DNA of 16,871 nucleotides, from contig CAKRLN010000017.1 of NCBI GenBank assembly GCA_934359535.1, positions 1-16,871 on the forward strand, read 5' to 3'. The DNA comes from an uncultured Lachnospiraceae bacterium. Lineage in GTDB: Bacteria > Bacillota > Clostridia > Lachnospirales > Lachnospiraceae. Position numbers and translations under genes: made by a program. Numbering within the stretch: the first letter of the stretch is position 1; each line of letters opens with the position of its first letter. The notes under the pieces were generated by a model. The model did not search any database, had not been told where the DNA came from, and worked only from the letters and a program-made list of their open reading frames with translations. Shown here one piece after another: positions 1-7,230 of the stretch.

Positions 1-494
1 GCTCATGGGCTTACCCACAGATGGAAGCTGCTGGAGACAACGGTGCAGATATCGGATATATGCCATTCCCAATCTCTATCGATGGAAAACAGTATGCATC
101 TGCTGGTGCTGACTACTCTTATGGTATCAATGCGAATGCATCTGCTGATGAGCAGACAGCTGCTATGGTATTTGTTAAATGGATGACAGAGAAATCAAAC
201 TTCTCATATAACGAAGACGGACTTCCAGTTGCAAAAGACCTTACGGATACAAAGCTTGCCTTCAGTGGTGTAGATCTGTTAGAGGACGAGCCATCTGTTA
301 AGGGTGAAGAGGATTACTTAAACGACATGAACTCTGAGTCTGAGTTAAACATCAACGCTGGTGGTAACGAGAAGATCCAGGCTATCATCGAGCATGCAGC
401 AAATGGTGATGAGACATTCGATGATATCATGAAAGAATGGAATGAGAAGTGGACAAACGCTCAGGATGCAAACGGAATTGAAGTAAATTACTAA
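1..494 (+). CDS. ABC transporter sugar-binding lipoprotein, C-terminal part
   Basis: This is the 3' end of an extracellular solute-binding protein gene (family 1, sugar-binding). The reading frame is open from base 3 and the start lies outside the window, so only about the last 163 residues are seen. The visible part has features typical of the C-terminal lobe of these proteins: a GYMPFPISIDG segment followed by a YSYGINANA stretch, then an acidic helical tail with a conserved-type EWNEKW near the end. The protein would be tethered outside the membrane and deliver oligosaccharide to the two permeases encoded next. From the downstream enzymes the ligand is inferred to be manno-oligosaccharides or acetylated galactomanno-/glucomanno-oligosaccharides, as for the R. 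intestinalis mannan-binding protein. The family call is firm; the ligand is inferred from context. Confidence 0.85.
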   Translation, partial: SWAYPQMEAAGDNGADIGYMPFPISIDGKQYASAGADYSYGINANASADEQTAAMVFVKWMTEKSNFSYNEDGLPVAKDLTDTKLAFSGVDLLEDEPSVKGEEDYLNDMNSESELNINAGGNEKIQAIIEHAANGDETFDDIMKEWNEKWTNAQDANGIEVNY

Positions 495-519
495 TTCGTA
501 TCGTCCACTGATAAACCTC

Positions 520-553
520 AGGCACTGTGGCGGCATGCGCCGCTGCGGTGCTT
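520..553 (+). promoter_or_regulatory. Strong intergenic stem-loop between binding protein and permease genes
   Basis: Arms 522-534 and 539-551 form a 13-bp stem (10 Watson-Crick and 3 G-T pairs) around the loop ATGC, with two more possible pairs at the base (520-521 with 552-553). It is followed by TTATATT rather than a clean T-run. It lies 25 bases after the binding-protein stop. In sugar ABC operons such hairpins commonly act as partial terminators or as 3' stabilisers that keep binding-protein mRNA in excess over permease mRNA; that role is inferred here. Confidence 0.65.
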
Positions 554-609
554 ATATTAACAAAATTATTACACTTGGAAATGAATGAAAAAATGGAGGA
601 AACGTGATT

Positions 610-1665
610 ATGGCAGCAACTGCAGTAAAAACAAATAAAGAAAAAAAGCCGTTTAATCTCGTAAAATGGGCGAAGAGCAGACAAGGTCAGCAGTTACTCA
701 TTGGAATAGCATTTATGATCATTCCATTGCTGCTATTGTTCGTATTTACATATCTCCCATTTGGGGAAATGATTAAATTCAGCTTTTACAAAATGAAATA
801 TACTACTCCGGTAGATAGACGAGAATTTGTTGGTTTTAAAAACTATCTTGATGTATTCCGCAGGGATGACTGCTTTGGCGCATTAAAGCTCAGTCTTTAC
901 TATGTAGTAGGTGCACTGATCCAGCTTGTACTTGCACTTTATCTTGCAACAATTTTAAGCTTTAAGGTAAAGGGAGGAAACTTCTTTAAAGGATTAATGT
1001 TCTTCCCATTCTTAATTAATGGTATTGCAGTAGGTTTTATCTTTAAATTCTTCTACACCAGAGGATTTGTATTCGATACGGTATTACAGTGGTGTGGATT
1101 TCAGTTAGACAATCTTCCGTACTGGCTCAAGGATCAGTCTGTAAATAACTGGTCATTGGTAGCAACCTCTGTATGGAGATACTTTGGACAGAACATGGTA
1201 CTTTTCGTAGGTGCGATCATGTCAGTCGATGCAGATCTCTATGAGGCAGCCGAGCTTGACGGTGCAAATAAATGGGAACAGTTTAAACATATTATTTTAC
1301 CAAGTATCAAAACAATCGTAACATTAAATGTTATTCTTTCCATCACAGGATCACTCAGTGCTTTCGAACAGCCATACGTCATCACAAGTGGTGCAAATGG
1401 AACCGGAACATACTTCGTAATCATGAACGAGATCGCACATACCAGCCAGAAGGTAGGTCTTGCGTCTGCAATGGCAGTTATCCTGCTTCTGATCATCTTT
1501 GCATGCACGATCTTACAGAAATTATTCTTTAAATATATCTTCCGTGATGCGGAAAGCATGGATGAATCCTATGCTGCAAAACGTGCCCGTATGAAAGCGG
1601 AGAAGGAAAGAGAAAAAGCCGAAAAACAGCGCATCAAAGCGCAGAAGAAAGGAGCGTCTGTATAA
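610..1665 (+). CDS. Sugar ABC transporter permease, MalF/UgpA type
   Basis: An inner-membrane subunit of a carbohydrate ABC importer, 351 residues from ATG 610. It has a basic cytoplasmic N-terminus, a first membrane helix at about residues 28-50 and further hydrophobic segments consistent with six helices. The EAA loop that contacts the ATPase is visible at about residues 212-232 (EAAELDGA followed by ILP). The C-terminal 40 residues form an unusually long Lys/Glu/Arg-rich tail, probably a cytoplasmic helix. A GTG at 604 could also start the frame, but GGAGGA (595-600) is only 3 bases from it and 9 bases from ATG 610, so ATG 610 is preferred. The stop overlaps the next start by one base (TAATG), indicating translational coupling. 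No ATPase gene is seen in the window; a shared MsmX-like ATPase encoded elsewhere is likely. Confidence 0.92.
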   Translation: MAATAVKTNKEKKPFNLVKWAKSRQGQQLLIGIAFMIIPLLLLFVFTYLPFGEMIKFSFYKMKYTTPVDRREFVGFKNYLDVFRRDDCFGALKLSLYYVVGALIQLVLALYLATILSFKVKGGNFFKGLMFFPFLINGIAVGFIFKFFYTRGFVFDTVLQWCGFQLDNLPYWLKDQSVNNWSLVATSVWRYFGQNMVLFVGAIMSVDADLYEAAELDGANKWEQFKHIILPSIKTIVTLNVILSITGSLSAFEQPYVITSGANGTGTYFVIMNEIAHTSQKVGLASAMAVILLLIIFACTILQKLFFKYIFRDAESMDESYAAKRARMKAEKEREKAEKQRIKAQKKGASV

Positions 1666-2546
1666 TGAGTAGTCAGGCAGCAGCAGTAAGCGCAAAGAAA
1701 AGAAGAAAAACTTATACACCTGGTCAGATTATCTGGATCATCGTTGAGTACGCATCCCTTATCTTTTTCGGATTCTGTGCCGTACTTCCAATTGTATCCT
1801 GTGTCATTACAGCCTTCAAAACAAATGAAGAATATGCACAGACAAGTGTTATGACACCGCCGGGAAGCTGGCTTAATTTTGACAACTTCATAAAAGCATT
1901 CCAGACAGCGGATATGGGACATGCATTTTTGAACTCCGTATTTGTAATGCTCATCGTATTATTGGTATCCGTTGTAGTCGGAACACAGATGGCATTCGTA
2001 TTAAACCGTTTCCAGTTTCCAGGAAATGGCCTGATCCGCAACCTATTCTTATTTGCTTCTCTTCTCCCAGGAGTTGCCATGCAGGTTACTGTTTACCAGA
2101 TCATGACGAATCTTCATCTGGTAAACAGCCTGGGTGGATATATCGTAATGAGTTGCGGTACTGATGTTATTTCCATCTACATCTTCATCCAGTTCATGGA
2201 GAATATTCCATTATCCCTGGATGAATCAGCAATCATCGATGGAGCATCTTACTGGACAATTTATTGGAAGATCATGCTTCCACTTTTAAAACCGGCAATC
2301 GTTACATCCTGCATCTTAAAGGGTGTTGGTGTATACAACGAATACTATGCAGCAAACCTATATCTTCAGAGAAAAGAGCTTCATACAATGGCAATTTCTC
2401 TGTACACCTTCGTAGGACCAATGGGAAGCCAGTACAACTTAATCTGTGCCGGTGTACTCATTTCCCTTCTTCCTGCCCTTCTGGTATTCATTTTCTGCCA
2501 GAAACAGATCTACAGTGGAATTACTTCCGGAGCTGTAAAGGGTTAG
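1665..2546 (+). CDS. Sugar ABC transporter permease, MalG/UgpE type
   Basis: Second membrane subunit of the importer, 293 residues. A basic N-terminus is followed by a membrane helix at about residues 22-50, and further hydrophobic segments are seen at about 88-115, 122-147, 155-178 and 255-282. The EAA-like loop is ESAIIDGA (187-194) followed by LP at 205-206, in the position expected for MalG-type proteins. The gene starts within the stop codon of the preceding permease and has AAAGGAG upstream inside that gene, so the two are translated together as a heterodimer. By position it should carry manno-oligosaccharides into the cytoplasm, where all the downstream enzymes appear to act. Confidence 0.92.
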   Translation: MSSQAAAVSAKKRRKTYTPGQIIWIIVEYASLIFFGFCAVLPIVSCVITAFKTNEEYAQTSVMTPPGSWLNFDNFIKAFQTADMGHAFLNSVFVMLIVLLVSVVVGTQMAFVLNRFQFPGNGLIRNLFLFASLLPGVAMQVTVYQIMTNLHLVNSLGGYIVMSCGTDVISIYIFIQFMENIPLSLDESAIIDGASYWTIYWKIMLPLLKPAIVTSCILKGVGVYNEYYAANLYLQRKELHTMAISLYTFVGPMGSQYNLICAGVLISLLPALLVFIFCQKQIYSGITSGAVKG

Positions 2547-2580
2547 CTGTTTAGAAAAATTGGTGGAAGGAGCTATTGGG

Positions 2581-3798
2581 ATGAATAATCAGGAAAGAGC
2601 AGTTCAGATGGCAGCTGAGATGAAGGAGCATCTGAAAAATGGAATCATTCCATTCTGGAAAAAGCTTCGGGATGATGAATTCGGCGGTTATTATGGATGG
2701 CTGAGTTATGATCTTGAGCTTGATAAAAAAGCAGTAAAGGGCTGCATTTTAAACAGCCGTATTACATGGTTTTTTGCAAATGCGTATACCTTATCCAAAC
2801 AGCTTGGAGAAGAAGACAAAAGTCTTCTCGATGAGGCAAAGCATGGTTATGAATTTTTGAAAAATGCATGTATCGATAAGGAATTTGGTGGGATTTACTG
2901 GTCGCTGAACTATGACGGCACACCGGAGGATACCACAAAGCATACTTATAATCAGGCCTTTTGCATCTACGCACTTGCTTCTTATTATGAAGCAAGCCAG
3001 GATGAAGAGGCATTGGATCTGGCGTTTGAGCTGTTCCATCTGATCGAGTCCAAATGCACGGACGACCTTGGTTATATGGAAGCATTCACAAGGGATTTCA
3101 ACCCGGAATCCAATGAGAAGCTTTCGGAAAACGGGGTACTCGCAGATAAAACAATGAACACTCTTCTTCATGTGTTCGAGGCTTATACGGAGCTGTTGCG
3201 TGTCACTGGAAATGAAGAGGTAAAGGAACGCCTGATGTGGATCATGGATACCGTTGCTGATAAGGTATATAATCCGGTCTTAAAGCGTCAGGAGGTATTC
3301 TTTGACCGCGAATACAATTCGATCATTGATCTGTATTCCTATGGACACGATATTGAGACGGCATGGCTCATTGACCGCGGAGTTTCCGTACTGGGATGTC
3401 CAGAATACCGTGATAAAATGCATGCGGTAACAAGGGTTCTGACAAAGCAGATCTATGACATTGCATTTGATGGACACTCGCTTTCCAATGAATGTGAAAA
3501 AGGTAAGGTGGACACCAACCGCGTATGGTGGGTACAGGCAGAGACCGTTGTCGGCTTTGTAAATGGCTGGCAGCAGACACCAGAGCAGGAAGAATATTTA
3601 GAAGGTGCACTTTCTGTATGGGAGTTCATCAAAGAGCATGTGATCGACAAGCGTGAGGGTTCCGAATGGTTCTGGCTTGTAAGACAGGATGGAACACCGG
3701 TGGAAGATAAGCCGATCGTAGAGCCGTGGAAATGCCCGTATCACAATGGACGTATGTGCATGGAAATTGTGAAACGGCTTGGCATGAACAAGGAATGA
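2581..3798 (+). CDS. Cellobiose/mannobiose 2-epimerase (AGE family)
   Basis: A 405-residue member of the N-acylglucosamine 2-epimerase superfamily, cellobiose 2-epimerase branch, with an (alpha/alpha)6 barrel fold. Enzymes of this branch turn the reducing-end sugar of beta-1,4 disaccharides at C2; in mannan loci they convert mannobiose to mannosyl-glucose for the GH130_1 phosphorylase. Expected active-site residues are visible: Arg60 (in NSRITW), His197 (in TLLHVFE), His256 (in YSYGHDIE) and His388 (in KCPYHNGRM). An in-frame TTG at 2560 gives a longer ORF, but AAGGAG at 2567-2572 sits 8 bases before ATG 2581, so that start is chosen. No signal peptide is present, so the enzyme is cytoplasmic. 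Placement immediately before the two GH130 genes supports mannobiose as substrate. Confidence 0.9.
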   Translation: MNNQERAVQMAAEMKEHLKNGIIPFWKKLRDDEFGGYYGWLSYDLELDKKAVKGCILNSRITWFFANAYTLSKQLGEEDKSLLDEAKHGYEFLKNACIDKEFGGIYWSLNYDGTPEDTTKHTYNQAFCIYALASYYEASQDEEALDLAFELFHLIESKCTDDLGYMEAFTRDFNPESNEKLSENGVLADKTMNTLLHVFEAYTELLRVTGNEEVKERLMWIMDTVADKVYNPVLKRQEVFFDREYNSIIDLYSYGHDIETAWLIDRGVSVLGCPEYRDKMHAVTRVLTKQIYDIAFDGHSLSNECEKGKVDTNRVWWVQAETVVGFVNGWQQTPEQEEYLEGALSVWEFIKEHVIDKREGSEWFWLVRQDGTPVEDKPIVEPWKCPYHNGRMCMEIVKRLGMNKE

Positions 3799-3841
3799 TA
3801 CCGTGTAACTAAATAATTTTTGAGTAATAAGGAGAATCACA

Positions 3842-5008
3842 ATGATTCATGAAAAATACTATGAGCTGTTAAAAAAGCAGGAAGAGCTTTTAAACAGAAA
3901 AAATGAAAAAAGTGATTTTTATAATGGTGTGTATGACCGTTATGAGAATCCGGTTCTCACAAGAGAACATATTCCACTTACATGGAGATATGATTTAAAC
4001 AAAGAGACAAACCCTTACTTTATGGAGCGCCTTGGAATTAATGCTGTTATGAACTCCGGTGCAATCGAATTAAACGGAAAATATTATCTGGTTGCACGTA
4101 TCGAGGGAAATGACCGGAAATCCTTCTTCGGTGTTGCAGAAAGTGACAACGGAGTGGATGGCTTCCGTTTCTGGGATTACCCGATCCTTCTTGATGATAC
4201 CTGCCCGGAGGAGACCAATGTCTATGACATGCGTCTTACCAAGCATGAGGACGGATATATTTATGGGGTATTCTGCTCTGAGAGCAAGGATACTTCCGTA
4301 AACGATCTTTCCGCAGCAGTTGCAGCAGCAGGAATTGTCCGTACAAAGGATTTAAAACACTGGGAGAGATTAGACAATCTTGTTACCTTAAACTCCCCGC
4401 AGCAGAGAAATGTAGTGCTTCATCCGGAATTTGTAAACGGAAAATATGCATTTTACACAAGACCAATGGATGATTTCATTGAGACAGGCTCTGGCGGAGG
4501 AATCGGCTTCGGACTCTGCGATGATATTACCCATGCAGTAATCGATGAAGAGAAAATGACAAGCCTTCGTAAATATCATACGATTACCGAGGCAAAGAAT
4601 GGTGCCGGTGCTACCCCGATCAAAACAGACAAGGGCTGGATTCATATTGCACATGGTGTCCGCAATACAGCAGCCGGACTTCGCTATGTAATCTATGCAT
4701 TTGCAACCGCACTGGATGATCCATCCAAAGTGATCGCAGAGCCATCCGGACTTCTCATTGGACCAAGAGGAGAGGAGCGCGTTGGTGATGTAAGCAACGT
4801 TGTATTTACAAATGGTGCAATCGTAAATGAGAACAATGAGGTATTTATTTACTATGCATCTTCCGATACAAGAATGCATGTTGCAACTACAACAATCGAC
4901 AAACTTGTTGACTATGTATTCAATACACCACAAGATCCGGGACGCAGCGTAGAATGTGTAGCGCAAAGATGTGACCTGATCAAAAAGAATCTGGAATTAT
5001 TAAAATAA
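3842..5008 (+). CDS. GH130_1 4-O-beta-D-mannosyl-D-glucose phosphorylase
   Basis: A 388-residue five-bladed beta-propeller enzyme of GH130. Subfamily 1 enzymes phosphorolyse mannosyl-glucose to alpha-mannose-1-phosphate and glucose. Length (near 390) and the segment NVYDMRL point to subfamily 1; Asp129 is the expected catalytic acid. Other family positions visible are Arg86 (VARIEG), the QQRN segment at 187-190, His194, Arg207 (YTRP) and His271 (AHG), several of which would bind phosphate. The long N-terminal extension of about 45 residues, rich in Lys and Glu, is typical of this subfamily. AAGGAG precedes the ATG at good spacing. It takes the product of the epimerase upstream. Confidence is high for the family and good for the subfamily; specificity is taken from characterised relatives. 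Confidence 0.9.
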   Translation: MIHEKYYELLKKQEELLNRKNEKSDFYNGVYDRYENPVLTREHIPLTWRYDLNKETNPYFMERLGINAVMNSGAIELNGKYYLVARIEGNDRKSFFGVAESDNGVDGFRFWDYPILLDDTCPEETNVYDMRLTKHEDGYIYGVFCSESKDTSVNDLSAAVAAAGIVRTKDLKHWERLDNLVTLNSPQQRNVVLHPEFVNGKYAFYTRPMDDFIETGSGGGIGFGLCDDITHAVIDEEKMTSLRKYHTITEAKNGAGATPIKTDKGWIHIAHGVRNTAAGLRYVIYAFATALDDPSKVIAEPSGLLIGPRGEERVGDVSNVVFTNGAIVNENNEVFIYYASSDTRMHVATTTIDKLVDYVFNTPQDPGRSVECVAQRCDLIKKNLELLK

Positions 5009-5030
5009 GAGAATAAAAGAGGGTAACGAT

Positions 5031-6053
5031 ATGAGCAAATATAAAATGATCGCACCTGCAGTACCAAACGTACCTTGGCAGGAAAAACCAGAAGGATTAA
5101 AAGGAGCTCCGGTTTGGAGATATACAGAGAACCCGATTATCGGAAGAAATCCGGTAGAAGGTGTTGCACGTATTTTTAACAGTGCAGTTATGCCATATGG
5201 AGATGAATTCATCGGTGTATTCCGTGGAGAGCAGACAAACGGAATCCCATACATCTACCTTGGAAGAAGCAAGGATGCAATCCATTGGGAATTCGATAAA
5301 GAGAAAATCCACTTCGTAGACCAGGATGGCAAAGAGTTTATGCCAAAATACGCATATGATCCTCGTCTTGTAAAGATCGAAGATACCTACTACATTATCT
5401 GGTGCCAGGATTTCTACGGAGCTGCAATCGGACTTGCTAAGACAACGGACTTTAAGACCTTTGTACGTATTGAAAATCCGTTCATCCCATTCAACCGTAA
5501 TGCAGTATTATTCCCAAGAAAGATCAACGGCAACTATGTAATGCTTTCCCGTCCATCCGACAGCGGACATACACCATTTGGTGATATCTTCTTAAGCGAG
5601 AGCCCGGATATGACATTCTGGGGCAAACACAGACATGTTATGGGCAAAGGCAATGAATGGTGGGAGTCCTTAAAGATCGGTGGAGGAGCTGCTCCAATCG
5701 AGACATCGGAAGGATGGCTTCTGTTCTACCATGGTGTAAGTGGAACCTGCAATGGTTATGTATATTCAATCGGTGGAGCAATTCTTGATATTGATAATCC
5801 ATCTGTTGTAAAATATCGTTGTGAGACATTCCTTCTTACTCCGGAAGAGTGGTATGAGGAGCGTGGATTTGTACCAAATGTATGTTTCCCATGTGCAACC
5901 ATTCACGATTCAGAATCCGGAAAGATTGCAATTTATTATGGTGCTGCTGACAGCTATGTTGGTCTTGCATTCACAAATCTGGACGAGATCATTGACTACA
6001 TCAAAGAGCACAGCGTGGTAACAGAGACTGATACGGAGATCGGTATCCGTTAG
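5031..6053 (+). CDS. GH130_2 beta-1,4-manno-oligosaccharide phosphorylase
   Basis: A second GH130 phosphorylase, 340 residues, shorter at the N-terminus than the preceding one and clearly a different subfamily. GH130_2 enzymes remove mannose from the non-reducing end of beta-1,4-manno-oligosaccharides using phosphate and release mannose-1-phosphate. The catalytic Asp110 lies in YAYDPRLVKI. Expected phosphate and sugar contacts are visible: Asn50-Ser51, Arg65 (VFRGE), the NRNAVLFPRK segment (155-164), Arg174 (SRP), Lys215 and His234 (YHG). The gene starts 22 bases after the GH130_1 stop with GAGGG in front of the ATG. The pair GH130_1 plus GH130_2 with the epimerase is the hallmark of phosphorolytic mannan use in Clostridia. 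Confidence 0.9.
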   Translation: MSKYKMIAPAVPNVPWQEKPEGLKGAPVWRYTENPIIGRNPVEGVARIFNSAVMPYGDEFIGVFRGEQTNGIPYIYLGRSKDAIHWEFDKEKIHFVDQDGKEFMPKYAYDPRLVKIEDTYYIIWCQDFYGAAIGLAKTTDFKTFVRIENPFIPFNRNAVLFPRKINGNYVMLSRPSDSGHTPFGDIFLSESPDMTFWGKHRHVMGKGNEWWESLKIGGGAAPIETSEGWLLFYHGVSGTCNGYVYSIGGAILDIDNPSVVKYRCETFLLTPEEWYEERGFVPNVCFPCATIHDSESGKIAIYYGAADSYVGLAFTNLDEIIDYIKEHSVVTETDTEIGIR

Positions 6054-6066
6054 TCCGCGAAAAATA

Positions 6067-6101
6067 AACAGCCTGCAGACATTTTTGTTGCGCAGGCTGT
6101 T
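6067..6101 (+). promoter_or_regulatory. Intergenic stem-loop between GH130_2 and CE2 genes
   Basis: Arms AACAGCCTGC (6067-6076) and GCAGGCTGTT (6092-6101) pair perfectly over 10 bp around a 15-base T-rich loop. There is no T-run after the right arm, so it is not a standard intrinsic terminator. It is more likely an mRNA processing or stability element, or a weak attenuator inside the operon. The arms are seen directly; the role is inferred. Confidence 0.55.
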
Positions 6102-6137
6102 GTTGTATCAAAAATGACAGATGAGGGAGAGTATTTT

Positions 6138-7184
6138 ATGTATATAACAGCAGATCATCCGCTTTTACAGTACAGCGGACGAATAGATTTTGATGATAAA
6201 AAGGCACCGGTATTCGTTTATGCGGCAAGCTTCGTAAAGGTGCATTTTAAAGGAACTTATATCAAAGCAGAGATTGCCAACAATCATTCTTACTGGGATA
6301 ATTATCTTGGTGTGATCGTGGATGGAAAACAGACAAAGATTTTGTTACAGGAGGATAAGGAAAAGCATGTGTATACACTTGCGGAAAATTTAGAAGCAGG
6401 CGGGCATGAGCTTATGCTTTTCAAACGCCAGGACAGCTGCCATCTGTTTACGCTGTATGGACTTGAGCTTGCAGATGATGCTATAATAATGGAACCATCA
6501 CCACTGCCAGAGAGAAAGATTGAGGTATTTGGAGACAGCGTATCCTGTGGGGAGGTTTCTGAGGCGCTGGATTATGTTGGAAAAGCAGATCCGGAGCACA
6601 GCGGCGAATTCTCAAACAGCTGGTATTCCTATTCGTGGATGACAGCAAGAATGCTGAATGCAGAGCTTCATGATACCTCACAGGGTGGGATTGCACTGTT
6701 AGATGGCACCGGCTGGTTTATTGAACCGGATTACCTTGGTGTGGAATCCTGCTATGATAAGATTGAATATCATCCGGGCATGAGTGAGGTAAAGCCATGG
6801 GATTTTTCAAACTATACACCGCATGTTGTGATCGTTGCGATCGGACAGAACGACAATCATCCGGTCGATTATATGGCAGAGGATTATAATTGCAAGAAGG
6901 CTGTTTACTGGAGAAGCCATTATAAGGCATTCGTTGAGCGGCTGATGGAGCTTTATCCGAAGGCACAGATTATTTTACAGACAACGCTTTTACAGCATGA
7001 TGCGAACTGGGACCGTTCGATCGATGAAGTATGCAGTGCAATTGCAGATCCGCGTGTCCATCATTATGTATATAAGAGAAATGGTGCAGCAACACCAGGA
7101 CATCTGCGTATTCCGGAAGCACAGGAGATGGCAGAGGAATTAACCGCCTATATTGAGTCCCTTGGCGAGGGAATCTGGAAGTAA
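6138..7184 (+). CDS. CE2-family acetyl-mannan esterase (SGNH hydrolase)
   Basis: An intracellular deacetylase of 348 residues with the CE2 layout: an N-terminal beta-sandwich (about residues 1-115) followed by an SGNH hydrolase domain. Ser134 in FGDSVS is the expected nucleophile; Asn238 in GQND is the block III residue; His322 in PGH is the expected base. The usual Asp three residues before this His is missing, as in known CE2 enzymes that use a Ser-His dyad. In R. intestinalis a CE2/CE17 pair was shown to remove acetyl groups from all positions of mannan oligosaccharides. The frame can start at ATG 6114, but that site has no ribosome site, whereas GAGGGAG (6123-6129) lies 8 bases before ATG 6138, which is taken as the start. 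No signal peptide is seen. Confidence 0.85.
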   Translation: MYITADHPLLQYSGRIDFDDKKAPVFVYAASFVKVHFKGTYIKAEIANNHSYWDNYLGVIVDGKQTKILLQEDKEKHVYTLAENLEAGGHELMLFKRQDSCHLFTLYGLELADDAIIMEPSPLPERKIEVFGDSVSCGEVSEALDYVGKADPEHSGEFSNSWYSYSWMTARMLNAELHDTSQGGIALLDGTGWFIEPDYLGVESCYDKIEYHPGMSEVKPWDFSNYTPHVVIVAIGQNDNHPVDYMAEDYNCKKAVYWRSHYKAFVERLMELYPKAQIILQTTLLQHDANWDRSIDEVCSAIADPRVHHYVYKRNGAATPGHLRIPEAQEMAEELTAYIESLGEGIWK

Positions 7185-7230
7185 GTATTGACTGATCAGA
7201 GTTAGAATATGAGAAAGGATTGGATATAAG

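Noticed and set aside
604..609. GTG at 604 as start of the first permease
   Set aside because: The ribosome site GGAGGA ends only 3 bases before it; ATG 610 has a normal spacing of 9.
2560..2580. TTG at 2560 as start of the epimerase
   Set aside because: The strong AAGGAG lies inside this extension and points to ATG 2581.
4388..4966. 192-codon minus-strand ORF within the GH130_1 gene
   Set aside because: It is antisense to a well-conserved enzyme, Cys-rich without any pattern, and is explained by codon bias of the gene on the other strand.
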